A DNA stretch of 64,000 nucleotides from Bacteroidia bacterium. GTDB lineage: Bacteria; Bacteroidota; Bacteroidia; UKL13-3. The stretch lies in the NCBI GenBank assembly GCA_019695215.1, contig JAIBAK010000010.1, positions 1 through 64,000 on the forward strand, written 5' to 3'. Each line of letters begins with the position of its first letter. Within the stretch, counting starts at the first letter, position 1. A model generated the notes under the pieces. The model was not told where the DNA came from. It saw nothing but the letters and a program-made list of their open reading frames with translations, and made no database searches. A program made the translations under genes and the position numbers. Of the stretch, positions 9,188 through 17,365 are shown one piece after another.

Positions 9188-9528
9188 CAGAGAAACAGAT
9201 TCCTTTTTTTCCGGACATCATTACAAGACACCCGGGAGCGGACATTCCTTTGGATGGTGTAAACTCGCGGCTTGTGCATGCAGGTGAGCAGCAATTTATT
9301 TTTATGGAGTTTGACCGGGACGTTGAGGTTCCCGACCACTCCCACAATGCACAATGGGGGGTGGTGCTTGACGGACAAATGGAGATAACAATTAATGGTA
9401 AAACACAAACATTCACTAAAGGAGACACCTACTTCATCGGCAAGGATATAATGCATTCGGCAAAAATTAAAAAGGGATACAAAGACCTGACTCTTTTTGA
9501 CCAGCCCGACAGATATAAAGAAAAATGA
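9184..9528 (+). CDS. cupin-domain protein
   Basis: 114 residues. The cupin core is evident: motif 1 is PDHSHNAQWGVVLDGQMEIT with the two metal-binding His and a Gly-rich turn. Motif 2 is KGDTYFIGKDIMHSAKI with the third His. Such small single-domain cupins bind a metal and act as sensors, epimerases or dioxygenases; nothing here picks one. It is translationally coupled to the GNAT gene before it. Confidence 0.75.
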   Translation: MTEKQIPFFPDIITRHPGADIPLDGVNSRLVHAGEQQFIFMEFDRDVEVPDHSHNAQWGVVLDGQMEITINGKTQTFTKGDTYFIGKDIMHSAKIKKGYKDLTLFDQPDRYKEK

Positions 9529-9560
9529 ACCGGCAAAAACGATAAACAGACACGACATTT

Positions 9561-9971
9561 ATGACAGGGTTTAAAATCACAACTTCAGACAACGTAGAAA
9601 TAAAATTTGAGTTTTACCGGGACACAGCACCGGTAACATCGAACGCATTTTTGACTATTTTGCCCTTTACCAGAACATTTCACCATGCGCGGGTTTCGGG
9701 ACAGGAAATTTGGATAGACAACGTGCCGCCACTTGACATCATACAGGAAAACGCATCTGTGTTTACAGAGCCGGGCGAAGTTGTTTTTGGTCCTTCAAAA
9801 CCGCTAAGAACAAAAACGGCAAACTGTTTAGGTATTTATTACGGTGAAGGAAAAGGACTGGACGCATGCAATATTTTTGCAAAAGTAATAGAAAGCGACA
9901 GGCAAAAATTAATAGAGCTGGGCAACAGCATCTGGAAAAACGGCTCACAGGAATTGACCGTTTCTCTGTAA
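9561..9971 (+). CDS. DUF3830-type cyclophilin-like protein
   Basis: 136 residues. The N-terminal KFEFYRDTAPVTSNAFLTILP corresponds to the cyclophilin-like strand with conserved AP.T..A. GQEIWID and CLGIYYGEGKG with a late CNIFAKVIE complete the fold. DUF3830 proteins have a cyclophilin-like beta-barrel without proven isomerase activity. The family call comes from remembered motifs and should be treated as probable. It sits 32 bases after the cupin gene and 68 bases before an AraC-type regulator. Confidence 0.55.
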   Translation: MTGFKITTSDNVEIKFEFYRDTAPVTSNAFLTILPFTRTFHHARVSGQEIWIDNVPPLDIIQENASVFTEPGEVVFGPSKPLRTKTANCLGIYYGEGKGLDACNIFAKVIESDRQKLIELGNSIWKNGSQELTVSL

Positions 9972-10039
9972 CATCTTTCCCAATGGCATCTATATTGGAA
10001 AAATAACGAGCTTCTAACAGCAAACCCGATATTGAAAAA

Positions 10040-10468
10040 ATGAAACAGTACGAAAAAAGATATTTGTATCAGCGGATAGTGAAAGCAAAACTGTTTATTG
10101 ATAACAACTATTTTAATCCGTTAAACCTTGATAACATATCTGGCGAGGCGTACTTTTCAAAGTATCATTTCATCAGGCTGTTTAAATTACTTTACGGTAA
10201 AACACCCAATAATTATCTGATAAAAGTAAGGATAGACCATGCTAAAACGATATTGGCAAAAGGTCATTCGGTGCTCGAAACAAGTATGCTGGTTGAATTT
10301 GACAGCCCTACATCGTTTACGGGCACATTTAAAAAGCATGTTGGTATGGCGCCCTCGGAATACCGGAGCGAGCAGGAAATAAAAAGAACAGCGATAAAGG
10401 CAAACCCTTTCCTTTTTGTGCCGAATTGTTTTGCCGAAACCCACGGCTGGACAAAACAGCAATTTTGA
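10040..10468 (+). CDS. AraC-family transcription factor, DNA-binding domain only
   Basis: 142 residues containing just the double helix-turn-helix. LDNISGEAYFSKYHFIRLFK is the first HTH, and ETSMLVEFDSPTSFTGTFKK the second, followed by the signature HVGMAPSEYR. There is no sensor domain, so it probably responds to a partner or to its own level. Neighbouring GNAT, cupin, DUF3830 and VOC genes on the same strand may be its targets. The last 50 residues have no match that I know. Confidence 0.8.
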   Translation: MKQYEKRYLYQRIVKAKLFIDNNYFNPLNLDNISGEAYFSKYHFIRLFKLLYGKTPNNYLIKVRIDHAKTILAKGHSVLETSMLVEFDSPTSFTGTFKKHVGMAPSEYRSEQEIKRTAIKANPFLFVPNCFAETHGWTKQQF

Positions 10469-10518
10469 AGAGGCGGGTTAAAAACCGAATTTCCATCTTT
10501 GAACAAAAAACACGAAAT

Positions 10519-10929
10519 ATGATTTCAAAAATTACACACACGTGCATTTATGTTCTGAATCAGGACAGCGCCTATGATTTTTATGTAAACAAGCTTGGAT
10601 TTAAAGTTCACACAGACGCTCCTATGGGTGAAGGGGCAAGGTGGTTAACCGTAACCCCGCCCGAACAGCCCGAGCTGGAGATTACGCTTTTTCTGGTAGC
10701 TGAAGGGGCCATGTTTGACAAAGAAACGGTTAAAACAATGACGGCCTTAATAAAAAAAGGAACTTTTGGTGCGGCAGTGTTTACCTGCAAAGATCTGCTG
10801 GCAACGTATGAAGAATTAAAATCGAAAGGTGTAGTTTTTAAAAAGCCCCCTGCAAAAGAATTCTACGGGTACGAAGCATTATTCGTTGACGATTCGGGCA
10901 ATTGGTTTTCATTAACCCAGCCTGTTTAA
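10519..10929 (+). CDS. VOC/glyoxalase family protein
   Basis: 136 residues from ATG 10519 (the reading frame is open further up, but the domain begins ITHTCIYVLNQDSAYDFYV). It has two beta-alpha-beta-beta-beta modules. The first ends in RWLTVTPPEQPELEITLF. The second contains AVFTCKDLLATYEELKSKG and ends GYEALFVDDSGNWFSLTQP, as in glyoxalase/bleomycin-resistance proteins. Metal-binding residues are plausible (His and Glu), but the reaction is unknown. It is the last gene of the accessory run and is followed by a strong two-way terminator. Confidence 0.8.
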   Translation: MISKITHTCIYVLNQDSAYDFYVNKLGFKVHTDAPMGEGARWLTVTPPEQPELEITLFLVAEGAMFDKETVKTMTALIKKGTFGAAVFTCKDLLATYEELKSKGVVFKKPPAKEFYGYEALFVDDSGNWFSLTQPV

Positions 10930-10951
10930 CCCAATCGGGGATATGAAAAAA

Positions 10952-11010
10952 ATAATGCAGGAAACAATGGGGGCGGATTAAAAATTATCCCGGGTTGTTT
11001 CCTGCATTAT
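10952..11010. terminator. 16-bp perfect inverted repeat between convergent genes
   Basis: ATAATGCAGGAAACAA (10952-10967) is repeated as an exact reverse complement at 10995-11010, with a 27-base loop. Seven A's at 10946-10952 give a U-run for the minus strand, so it suits the T9SS gene ending at 11027. It may also stop the plus-strand operon ending at 10929. Sixteen perfect base pairs is long for an intrinsic terminator. Confidence 0.65.
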
Positions 11011-11026
11011 CTGTTATAAAACACTT

Positions 11027-14000
11027 TTAGCGCTTCAACATGATGCGCAGGGTTTCATGGGTGTTATTGGCTGATACCTTTACGAAGTATATTCCCATGG
11101 GTTGGTTTTGTAGCTCGATGTTCGTTTCGGTGGTGTTCCCTTCCAATACGGAAGTGTGCACCAATTGGCCCATAGCATTGTAAACTTCAACGGTGTTTAT
11201 TTGCTGTCCGTTGGTTGCTTTAATGGTAAAGGCTCCATTATTTGGGTTTGGATAAACCGTAATGGAAGCGAGTTCAACACCCCGTTCCTCTGGTTCCTCC
11301 ACGCCCATGTATGTTCCATTGCACCAGGTATAGGAAGTTGCGCTAAAGTTGCTTGTATTTCCACTGATGGTCGCAAAACGTTTGCCATTGGCGTTGATGC
11401 TGCTGATGTTGCGATATCCCAGCTCGGGTGTTCTGGATAGGGTAATGGAGTTGTTTTTTACCTGCCAGTTTTCGTTTACCCACTCATAGTATGTGCAAAC
11501 ACCCGTGTTGTTGCAGGTGACAAGTTTCATACCGTCATCAGAAAGGGAAGCGCTGTACACATCGGCATGAATCACGGCTCCGGTGTTTACATAGCCTGTA
11601 TCATAGAGATAATAGGTGTACACGGCCGGGTCGGTAGCCGATTTTGAAACGGCAACCAACTTTGACCCATCATGCGAAAGACAAATCTGGTAACCCAGTA
11701 AATCGTTGGTTGAGGTGCCGTAAATAAAGCGGCTCATTCCATTCCAGGAGGTGGGGTTGGAACCTTGCTTTTTTACATATATGGCTCCCGCCTGTGCTAA
11801 TGGCGATGGCCATGGCTTGTTGTATCTAATAAGGCCAATGGCAAAGGTTTTGCCATCGGCAGCAAGAGTTACCGGTGTTCTGTCTTGGAGTCCCGGAGCT
11901 TCAGTAAACATATAGGTGGTGGTAGGCTCATACGAGGAGGTTGCAGCGTTCCAGTATAGCAATGTGTTGGAGTAAAAAGAAGATGCTGCACTGGCTGCGC
12001 CAATATTAATAACACCACCATCTGCCGAAATAGCAACGGAACATCCGAAATTGTCTTTTGCTGCGAAACCTTTTTTACTTACCTTTCTGGGGGTCCATGA
12101 AGTTCCGTTCCATGCATATACTGCAACATAACTGGTGTCGTTAAAGGAAGGAGACGCAACATCACCGGGATCGCCAATGATGATGACTTTTCCATCGGCA
12201 GATAAAGCCATGCTTATTCCGAATTTATCATTAGCACTAAACTTACCGGTTAAATCACCACCTTTCTGGTTCCAAACTGTACCATCCCAGCTATACACGC
12301 GTACCTTGTTGTTGCCGGGTGATGCTACAGCCATCGTGAGTCCATCTCCGGAAAGGGCAACCGATTTGCCAAAATTAGGTTCATTTGAAGGGCCCGTCAC
12401 CGTTTGACTCATGGTGGCCCAGTTAAGGTTAATATTGTTACATGCCGATGTGTCAACACAGCCGTCTTTTGTAACCTCTACCGCAACGTTTGTTGAAGAA
12501 CCATAGCAACCAATGAAGGTGTAGGCTTTTTGAGTGGCGCCCGATATTGGCGCTTGCGTGTTGTTGCAGTCAAGCCAGCGATAGGTGGCTCCATTCTCGT
12601 CCGATGTAACCATGGCTCCATTGAGGGTTATCCCGGTATTTACGGTTTTTATCGTAACCTGAATAGTATCATAACCGGAGCAGCCATTTTTAGTCACTTT
12701 CACAAAATAGGTTCCGGTAGTGTTTACCGAGATGGTTTTTGTGGTGTCGTTATTACTCCATAAAAAAGCGCTTCCTGGATTGCCGGCATCCAATGTGACC
12801 GACCCCAAATTTGCACACCGGGAGATATCAGCCCCCAAGTTTACCACAAGTGCGGTGCCAATCGTAAGGTTAATGGTGATGATGCTATCGCAACCTCCGC
12901 TGTTGGGTATGGTGTCCTTATAAATTCCATTCGTGGTCCAGGTGTACTTACCGCTTGGAGAATTGTATGATCCGTTGCAAGAGGTGATATTGATGGAACT
13001 GCTGCTGTGGGTGCAATAGCCAAAAGCTTTTACACGCCCGCTGTAAAGGCCGTTTCCGTTGTTCATAGTTGCGCCAATGGCCACCAGATTTCCGGTATAC
13101 GAAAGGCTCACGGCTGTACCGGCCTGATCTCCGATGCTGTCTCCTCTAAGAGAATCTCCCAACTGTTGCCAGACGCTGCCCGACCAATTAAAAATTTGCG
13201 TACGGCCGGCTTCATTACCGGTAACATTGGTTGCTGCGCCCACGGCCATTCTGTTTCCATTGCCCGAAAGGCTGATAGCATTACCAAACTGATCATAAAA
13301 ATAAGGCGACACCAATGAAGAGCCAAGCTGTACCCATGCGGTATTGTTCCATTCGTATACTCTGGCCACCCCGTAGCCTCCGTTAATAATATCCTGTGGC
13401 GAACCAATAGCCACGCGCTTTCCATCGGCTGAGAGCGATAATGCGGTACCTGAGTAGTCGTTGGTATCGCCATCAATACCGCTTCCCAACTGGCTCCACG
13501 TTGTTCCGTTGTAGCTGAATATACTCACCTTGCCGGCTTGAGGACCTCCGTCTGAGTTACCGGGAGCTCCTATAGCTACAAGGTTTCCGTTGGCACTAAG
13601 GCATACCGCACTCCCTAAAATATCGTACATATTGGCTCCATTGATATTACCACCTATTTGCGTCCAGTTATTGCTTATCCAACGGTAAATTTTTACACGC
13701 CCTTTGCTCACCCCTAAAGTGCCTGAACTGAAAGGAATACCTACAGCTACCGTATTTCCATCGTACGAGATGCTAACGGAATATCCAAAGTTTTCTCCGG
13801 CCGAATCTGCCAAGAGGGTGCTGCCTTTTTGTGTCCAGGCACTGCCGCTCCAGCTGTAAATTTTTACATGCCCCGATGTTGACAGGCTGCCCTGCCCTGC
13901 ATCGTTGTAAGGGCCGCCAATGGCTATAGTGTTGCCCGCTGAATCAAGACTTACCGAGCGACCAAAAAAATCTCCGTTGGCATCGCCCACCAGATTGGCT

Positions 14001-14266
14001 CCTTTTTGTATCCACGTTGACCCCGACAAGGTGAACACTTTTACCTGCCCGCGCATTGAGCCGCCTGAGCCATTGTTTACCGCTGCGGCTGCATAGGTGT
14101 TGCCGCTGGCTGCAAAACTAATGGTGGCACCGAAATTATCTCCGGCAGAACTCCCGTTGATGCTGGCGCCCTTTTGTTTCCAACTTCCCTGTGCCAAAAC
14201 AACGGAGCAGGAGAAAAACAAAACACCCACAGAAAGGGTGTTTTTATAAAGTAACTTTTTTATCAT
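11027..14266 (-). CDS. large T9SS cargo protein with FG-GAP-like beta-propeller repeats
   Basis: 1079 residues, with a signal peptide ending SVVLAQ. The N-terminal 430 residues hold about seven repeats of some 55-60 residues with the pattern GD..G..VSLS.DGN.VAIG.P, then W.QKG, like integrin-type FG-GAP blades. A linker with Ig/PKD-like segments follows (THSSSSINITSCNGSY; NTTGTYFVKVTKNGC). From about residue 635 comes a second set of the same repeats, then a 75-residue YPNP...MLKR sorting domain. It is probably displayed on the cell surface after T9SS export. It could bind ligands or Ca2+, but the partner is unknown. It is a single-gene unit between terminator and hairpin. Confidence 0.8.
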   Translation of the reverse strand: MIKKLLYKNTLSVGVLFFSCSVVLAQGSWKQKGASINGSSAGDNFGATISFAASGNTYAAAAVNNGSGGSMRGQVKVFTLSGSTWIQKGANLVGDANGDFFGRSVSLDSAGNTIAIGGPYNDAGQGSLSTSGHVKIYSWSGSAWTQKGSTLLADSAGENFGYSVSISYDGNTVAVGIPFSSGTLGVSKGRVKIYRWISNNWTQIGGNINGANMYDILGSAVCLSANGNLVAIGAPGNSDGGPQAGKVSIFSYNGTTWSQLGSGIDGDTNDYSGTALSLSADGKRVAIGSPQDIINGGYGVARVYEWNNTAWVQLGSSLVSPYFYDQFGNAISLSGNGNRMAVGAATNVTGNEAGRTQIFNWSGSVWQQLGDSLRGDSIGDQAGTAVSLSYTGNLVAIGATMNNGNGLYSGRVKAFGYCTHSSSSINITSCNGSYNSPSGKYTWTTNGIYKDTIPNSGGCDSIITINLTIGTALVVNLGADISRCANLGSVTLDAGNPGSAFLWSNNDTTKTISVNTTGTYFVKVTKNGCSGYDTIQVTIKTVNTGITLNGAMVTSDENGATYRWLDCNNTQAPISGATQKAYTFIGCYGSSTNVAVEVTKDGCVDTSACNNINLNWATMSQTVTGPSNEPNFGKSVALSGDGLTMAVASPGNNKVRVYSWDGTVWNQKGGDLTGKFSANDKFGISMALSADGKVIIIGDPGDVASPSFNDTSYVAVYAWNGTSWTPRKVSKKGFAAKDNFGCSVAISADGGVINIGAASAASSFYSNTLLYWNAATSSYEPTTTYMFTEAPGLQDRTPVTLAADGKTFAIGLIRYNKPWPSPLAQAGAIYVKKQGSNPTSWNGMSRFIYGTSTNDLLGYQICLSHDGSKLVAVSKSATDPAVYTYYLYDTGYVNTGAVIHADVYSASLSDDGMKLVTCNNTGVCTYYEWVNENWQVKNNSITLSRTPELGYRNISSINANGKRFATISGNTSNFSATSYTWCNGTYMGVEEPEERGVELASITVYPNPNNGAFTIKATNGQQINTVEVYNAMGQLVHTSVLEGNTTETNIELQNQPMGIYFVKVSANNTHETLRIMLKR

Positions 14267-14277
14267 GAGGTATGAGG

Positions 14278-14295
14278 TTATTTGTTCGCAAATAA
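14278..14295 (-). promoter_or_regulatory. perfect 7-4-7 hairpin just before a start codon
   Basis: TTATTTG (14278-14284) and CAAATAA (14289-14295) flank a four-base loop, 11 bases upstream of the ATG at 14266. In the mRNA this would put a weak AU-rich stem in the 5' leader of the large T9SS cargo gene. A role in translation or as an operator is possible but unproven. Confidence 0.3.
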
Positions 14296-14421
14296 ACTGC
14301 TTGTTTAGTTAACAGCTAAGAAAAAAAATCCACGCGAAAGAGACTTTTACACAAACGGAACACCTGTTCGTAGCATAGTCACGAAAAGGTTTATCAAAAT
14401 AAAAAACACAAACGGGGGAAT

Positions 14422-15033
14422 CTACTTTTTCCACTTAATACCGCAGCCAATAGCTTTGGTGGTAGTGATGGTGAGTTGCTGTCCGCTGAGCAGCGCCTGC
14501 AAAGCATCTTCGGCATATTTGGCTTTTACGGCAGCGGCATCGTCAAAGTTATCGTCAATGGCTCCTGTGTATTTTACCTTAAGCGCACCCTTTTCGTCCT
14601 TATGCAAAATATAAATATGAGGCGTGCGTTTGGCACCATACGTTTTGGCCACTTCCTGAGTTTCGTCAAGCAGGTAAGGAAAAGAATAGTTTTTTTCTTT
14701 TGCCCGCGCTATCATGTTTTCATACGAGTCTTCGGGCTCTGCATTCGCATCATTGGGATTGATGGCAATAACCGGGTAACCCAGCGGTGCATATTTTTTA
14801 TCAAGGGCAATAATGCGCTCTTCGTACGCTTTGGCAAAAGGGCAATGGTTGCAAGTGAATATTATCACAAAACCCCTGACGTTTTTGTATTGTGCCAGCG
14901 AAACCATTTTGCCGTCAACATTTTTCAGGTTAAAGTCTTTTGCCGTGTCTCCGGGTTTGTAACCCGTGTCTTGCTGGGCACTCACCATCCATACGGGAAC
15001 AAACAGTATTAAAAAAAGCAAAATATGTTTCAT
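14422..15033 (-). CDS. secreted thioredoxin-fold protein (AhpC/TSA-like), CNHC active site
   Basis: 203 residues from the ATG at 15033, which opens a signal peptide (MKHILLFLILFVPVWMVSAQ) and overlaps the previous stop by ATGA. GYKPGDTAKDFNL and VIIFTCNHCPFAKAYE (Cys61, Cys64) with cis-Pro region KRTPHIYIL place it among thioredoxin-like AhpC/TSA proteins. It presumably acts as a periplasmic thiol reductase or peroxide-handling protein. The C-terminal TKAIGCGIKWKK adds one more Cys. It is the last gene of a five-gene minus-strand operon, directly after a TlpA-like gene. Confidence 0.8.
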   Translation of the reverse strand: MKHILLFLILFVPVWMVSAQQDTGYKPGDTAKDFNLKNVDGKMVSLAQYKNVRGFVIIFTCNHCPFAKAYEERIIALDKKYAPLGYPVIAINPNDANAEPEDSYENMIARAKEKNYSFPYLLDETQEVAKTYGAKRTPHIYILHKDEKGALKVKYTGAIDDNFDDAAAVKAKYAEDALQALLSGQQLTITTTKAIGCGIKWKK

Positions 15034-15515
15034 GGCTTTACAATTAACGGGTGAATAATTTTTTCGAGTTCTTCGAAGGTAACGGGTTTTTCGAAGAAAA
15101 GAATGCCTTCTTTTGTTTTTCCGCACACAAGGGTGGCGGGAATGGCCCCCGACCAATCGGGGAAAATCTCGTCAATGCGTTTATTAAACTCTACCACATT
15201 GGTGGTGTACACCGTGCAGGCAATCTGCTTTTTTTTCAGAAAGGGAATGAGTCGCTCTTCCGTTTGTTTTTTTGAGTCGAGGCTGAAAAGAATCACTTTT
15301 ACTTTTTGATTTTTATACAGCGAATCGAGCTTTTGAAAAGCCGGCAGCTCTTCTATACAGGGCTTACACCATGTAGCCCAAAAATTAATAACATATACTG
15401 TGTCGCTTTTGTTTTGCTTAAGCTGTGTAATAAAATCTACTGTTCGTTCTTCAACGGTTTGTGCAAAAAGCACAGCGGGAATGAAAAAAAACAACAAGCA
15501 CGTGATTGCTTTCAT
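15030..15515 (-). CDS. TlpA-like secreted thiol-disulfide oxidoreductase
   Basis: 161 residues with a signal peptide (1-19, ending LFAQ). INFWATWCKPCIEELPAF is the active site (Cys50, Cys53), characteristic of TlpA/ResA-type thioredoxins that reduce periplasmic disulfides, for example in cytochrome c maturation. The cis-Pro region is IPATLVC. Start and stop each overlap a neighbour by four bases (15030-15033 and 15512-15515), so the three genes are translationally coupled. The link to the pyrimidine genes upstream is positional only. Confidence 0.85.
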   Translation of the reverse strand: MKAITCLLFFFIPAVLFAQTVEERTVDFITQLKQNKSDTVYVINFWATWCKPCIEELPAFQKLDSLYKNQKVKVILFSLDSKKQTEERLIPFLKKKQIACTVYTTNVVEFNKRIDEIFPDWSGAIPATLVCGKTKEGILFFEKPVTFEELEKIIHPLIVKP

Positions 15516-16207
15516 AACAACGTCATTAATTCGTGCAGGTCAAAAATTTCTTTTTGTACCGAAAGGTTGTGCGGTGTTTGTTCAGGATTAAAATAAATAT
15601 GATCAATACCCGCCTGAATGGCCCCTACAATATCTGTTGCAAAATTGTCGCCCACCATCATGGTTTGCGATGGTTTTACCCCTACAGCATTGGTGGCATG
15701 CTCAAAAATGCGCACATCGGGTTTTTGATAGCCGATTATTTCACTGATGAACACGTGCGAAAAAAAATGCTCAATGCGGGCGTGTTTCAGTTTTACAAAC
15801 TGCACCTCGGCAAAACCATTGGTGATAATACTCATGGTGTATTTGCTGCTCAGGTAGTCGAGTACCTGCATGGCGTTGGGCAGCAAATGCGGTTTGGTAG
15901 GAGAAACGCGCAGGTATTCGTTGCCAAAATCATCGGCAATATGTTCGCCATTAATACCGCTTGATTTAAATGCATTTCGAAACCGGCTGTGGCGCAACTG
16001 CTCTTTGGTAATAGTGCCTTTGTGGTAACCATCCCACAGGTGGTGATTAATTTCCTTATACGTTTCGATAAATGCGGTGGCGCTTTTTGCTCCGAGGGCC
16101 GAAAGATTAAACGTGTGGTACAACTCATGAAGTGTTTCTTCCGAGTTTTTGTGAAAATCCCAAAGCGTATGGTCGAGGTCGAAAAAAATATGCCGGTAAG
16201 CAGGCAT
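15512..16207 (-). CDS. yjjG: YjjG-type noncanonical pyrimidine nucleotidase (HAD)
   Basis: 231 residues. HAD motif I is FFDLDHTLWDF (nucleophile Asp10, acid Asp12), motif II is SIITNGF, and motif IV is VGDNFATDIVGAIQAG with its lysine in GYQKPDVRIFEHA. The long helical cap between residues 18 and 95 is as in YjjG enzymes, which dephosphorylate noncanonical pyrimidine nucleoside monophosphates. It sits 5 bases after upp, so a pyrimidine salvage and clean-up pairing is sensible. Confidence 0.85.
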   Translation of the reverse strand: MPAYRHIFFDLDHTLWDFHKNSEETLHELYHTFNLSALGAKSATAFIETYKEINHHLWDGYHKGTITKEQLRHSRFRNAFKSSGINGEHIADDFGNEYLRVSPTKPHLLPNAMQVLDYLSSKYTMSIITNGFAEVQFVKLKHARIEHFFSHVFISEIIGYQKPDVRIFEHATNAVGVKPSQTMMVGDNFATDIVGAIQAGIDHIYFNPEQTPHNLSVQKEIFDLHELMTLL

Positions 16208-16212
16208 GTTGT

Positions 16213-16857
16213 TTACAGTTTTTCTCCGAATGAAAGGTCGCCTGCATCGCCCAGTCCGGGAACAATATATCCCTGCTGGTTCAGTTCATCGTCAATGGCG
16301 GCAATCCATATATGGGCGTGTGGCAAATGCTGCTGCACGTAGGCCACGCCTGCGCTGCTTCCGATAAGGTTTACAATATGCAGCTCTTTGGGGGTGCCGT
16401 TGCGCAGCATGGCCTGGTAGCTGAGCACTACCGATTGGCCCGAGGCCAGCATGGGGTCGGCCAGAATAACAATGCGGTTGTTGAGGGAGGGAGAAGCCAA
16501 ATACTCCACCACAACATCAAAACTCCCATCGGGGTGGTGTTTGCGATAAGCCGAGATAAAACAATTATCGGCCTCGCTGAAATAGTTGGTCATGCCGTGG
16601 TGCATGGGCAGGCCTGCGCGTAAAATAGTTGCCAGCACAGGCTGTTCGGCCAATACAGGCATTTCTTTTTTACCTAAGGGAGTAGTAATCGTTTCTTTTT
16701 TCCAGGCGAGTGTTTTGCTTAGCTCATAGGCACAAATTTCTCCTATACGCTCAATGTTTTTGCGAAAGCGAAACCGGTCCTTTTGCAAATTCACATCGCG
16801 AAGTTCCGCAACAAACTGATTGATGAGCGAGTTGTTTTCGGAGAGGTTGTGAAGCAT
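16213..16857 (-). CDS. upp: uracil phosphoribosyltransferase
   Basis: 214 residues, the normal length for Upp. The PRPP loop is RIVILADPMLASGQSVVLSY, the flexible loop is ILRAGLPMHHGM, and the C-terminal uracil-binding part is YIVPGLGDAGDLSFGEKL. It makes UMP from uracil and PRPP in the cytoplasm. It is second in a minus-strand operon, with gaps of 6 and 5 bases to its neighbours. Confidence 0.92.
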   Translation of the reverse strand: MLHNLSENNSLINQFVAELRDVNLQKDRFRFRKNIERIGEICAYELSKTLAWKKETITTPLGKKEMPVLAEQPVLATILRAGLPMHHGMTNYFSEADNCFISAYRKHHPDGSFDVVVEYLASPSLNNRIVILADPMLASGQSVVLSYQAMLRNGTPKELHIVNLIGSSAGVAYVQQHLPHAHIWIAAIDDELNQQGYIVPGLGDAGDLSFGEKL

Positions 16858-16863
16858 GGCCGC

Positions 16864-17211
16864 TTATTCTCCTTCTTCTTCCTGCGGACGGGGAATGCCG
16901 AGCAGGGCATACATAATATCCTCTATCTCGTCACGGTTGTATTTATTCTGGGCGTCCTTAAGCAGGTCAACAAAATACTCGAGGTTATTCAGATCCTCCT
17001 GATCTTCGAGGTACTCAATAGCAAGCTCCTTATTGGCTTCAATATTTTCATAAGCCAGACGAATGGTTTTTACCACCAGCGGATCGCCTACGGATTTTAC
17101 TATTTCGCGGATTTCTTTCATCAGCGAAACAATTTTTTCAATATCCAATTGCTCATAACTCACCAGCTTGCGGAGCTCACTTACTTTTTTGTTGTATTGT
17201 TCGTTGTACAT
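16864..17211 (-). CDS. small acidic cytosolic protein of unknown function
   Basis: 115 residues from ATG 17211 (a TTG 18 bases earlier is possible). It is all-helical in appearance, rich in Glu, Lys and Leu, with no signal peptide and an acidic tail (PRPQEEEGE). Two segments, VSELRKLVSYEQLDIEKIVS and LEYFVDLLKDAQNKYNRDEI, suggest a helical bundle. I do not recognise the family. It heads the operon that continues into upp, so it could be a small regulator, but this is guesswork. Confidence 0.55.
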   Translation of the reverse strand: MYNEQYNKKVSELRKLVSYEQLDIEKIVSLMKEIREIVKSVGDPLVVKTIRLAYENIEANKELAIEYLEDQEDLNNLEYFVDLLKDAQNKYNRDEIEDIMYALLGIPRPQEEEGE

Positions 17212-17365
17212 AATTACCAAGAATTTCAAGGGCGAAAATAGGGCAAAAAAATGAAAAAACAGCAGAAGCCGCTCTTTAACGGTGCGGGATTGAAATACGC
17301 ATTTTGTGGTATCTGTTTCCCGTTGATAATATTATACCTTGCCCGGTATAAATTTAAAACACAAC

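Noticed and set aside
14219..14247. AAACACCC/GGGTGTTT hairpin followed by T-run
   Set aside because: It lies within the signal-peptide codons of the large T9SS gene; judged a chance pairing and not a terminator.
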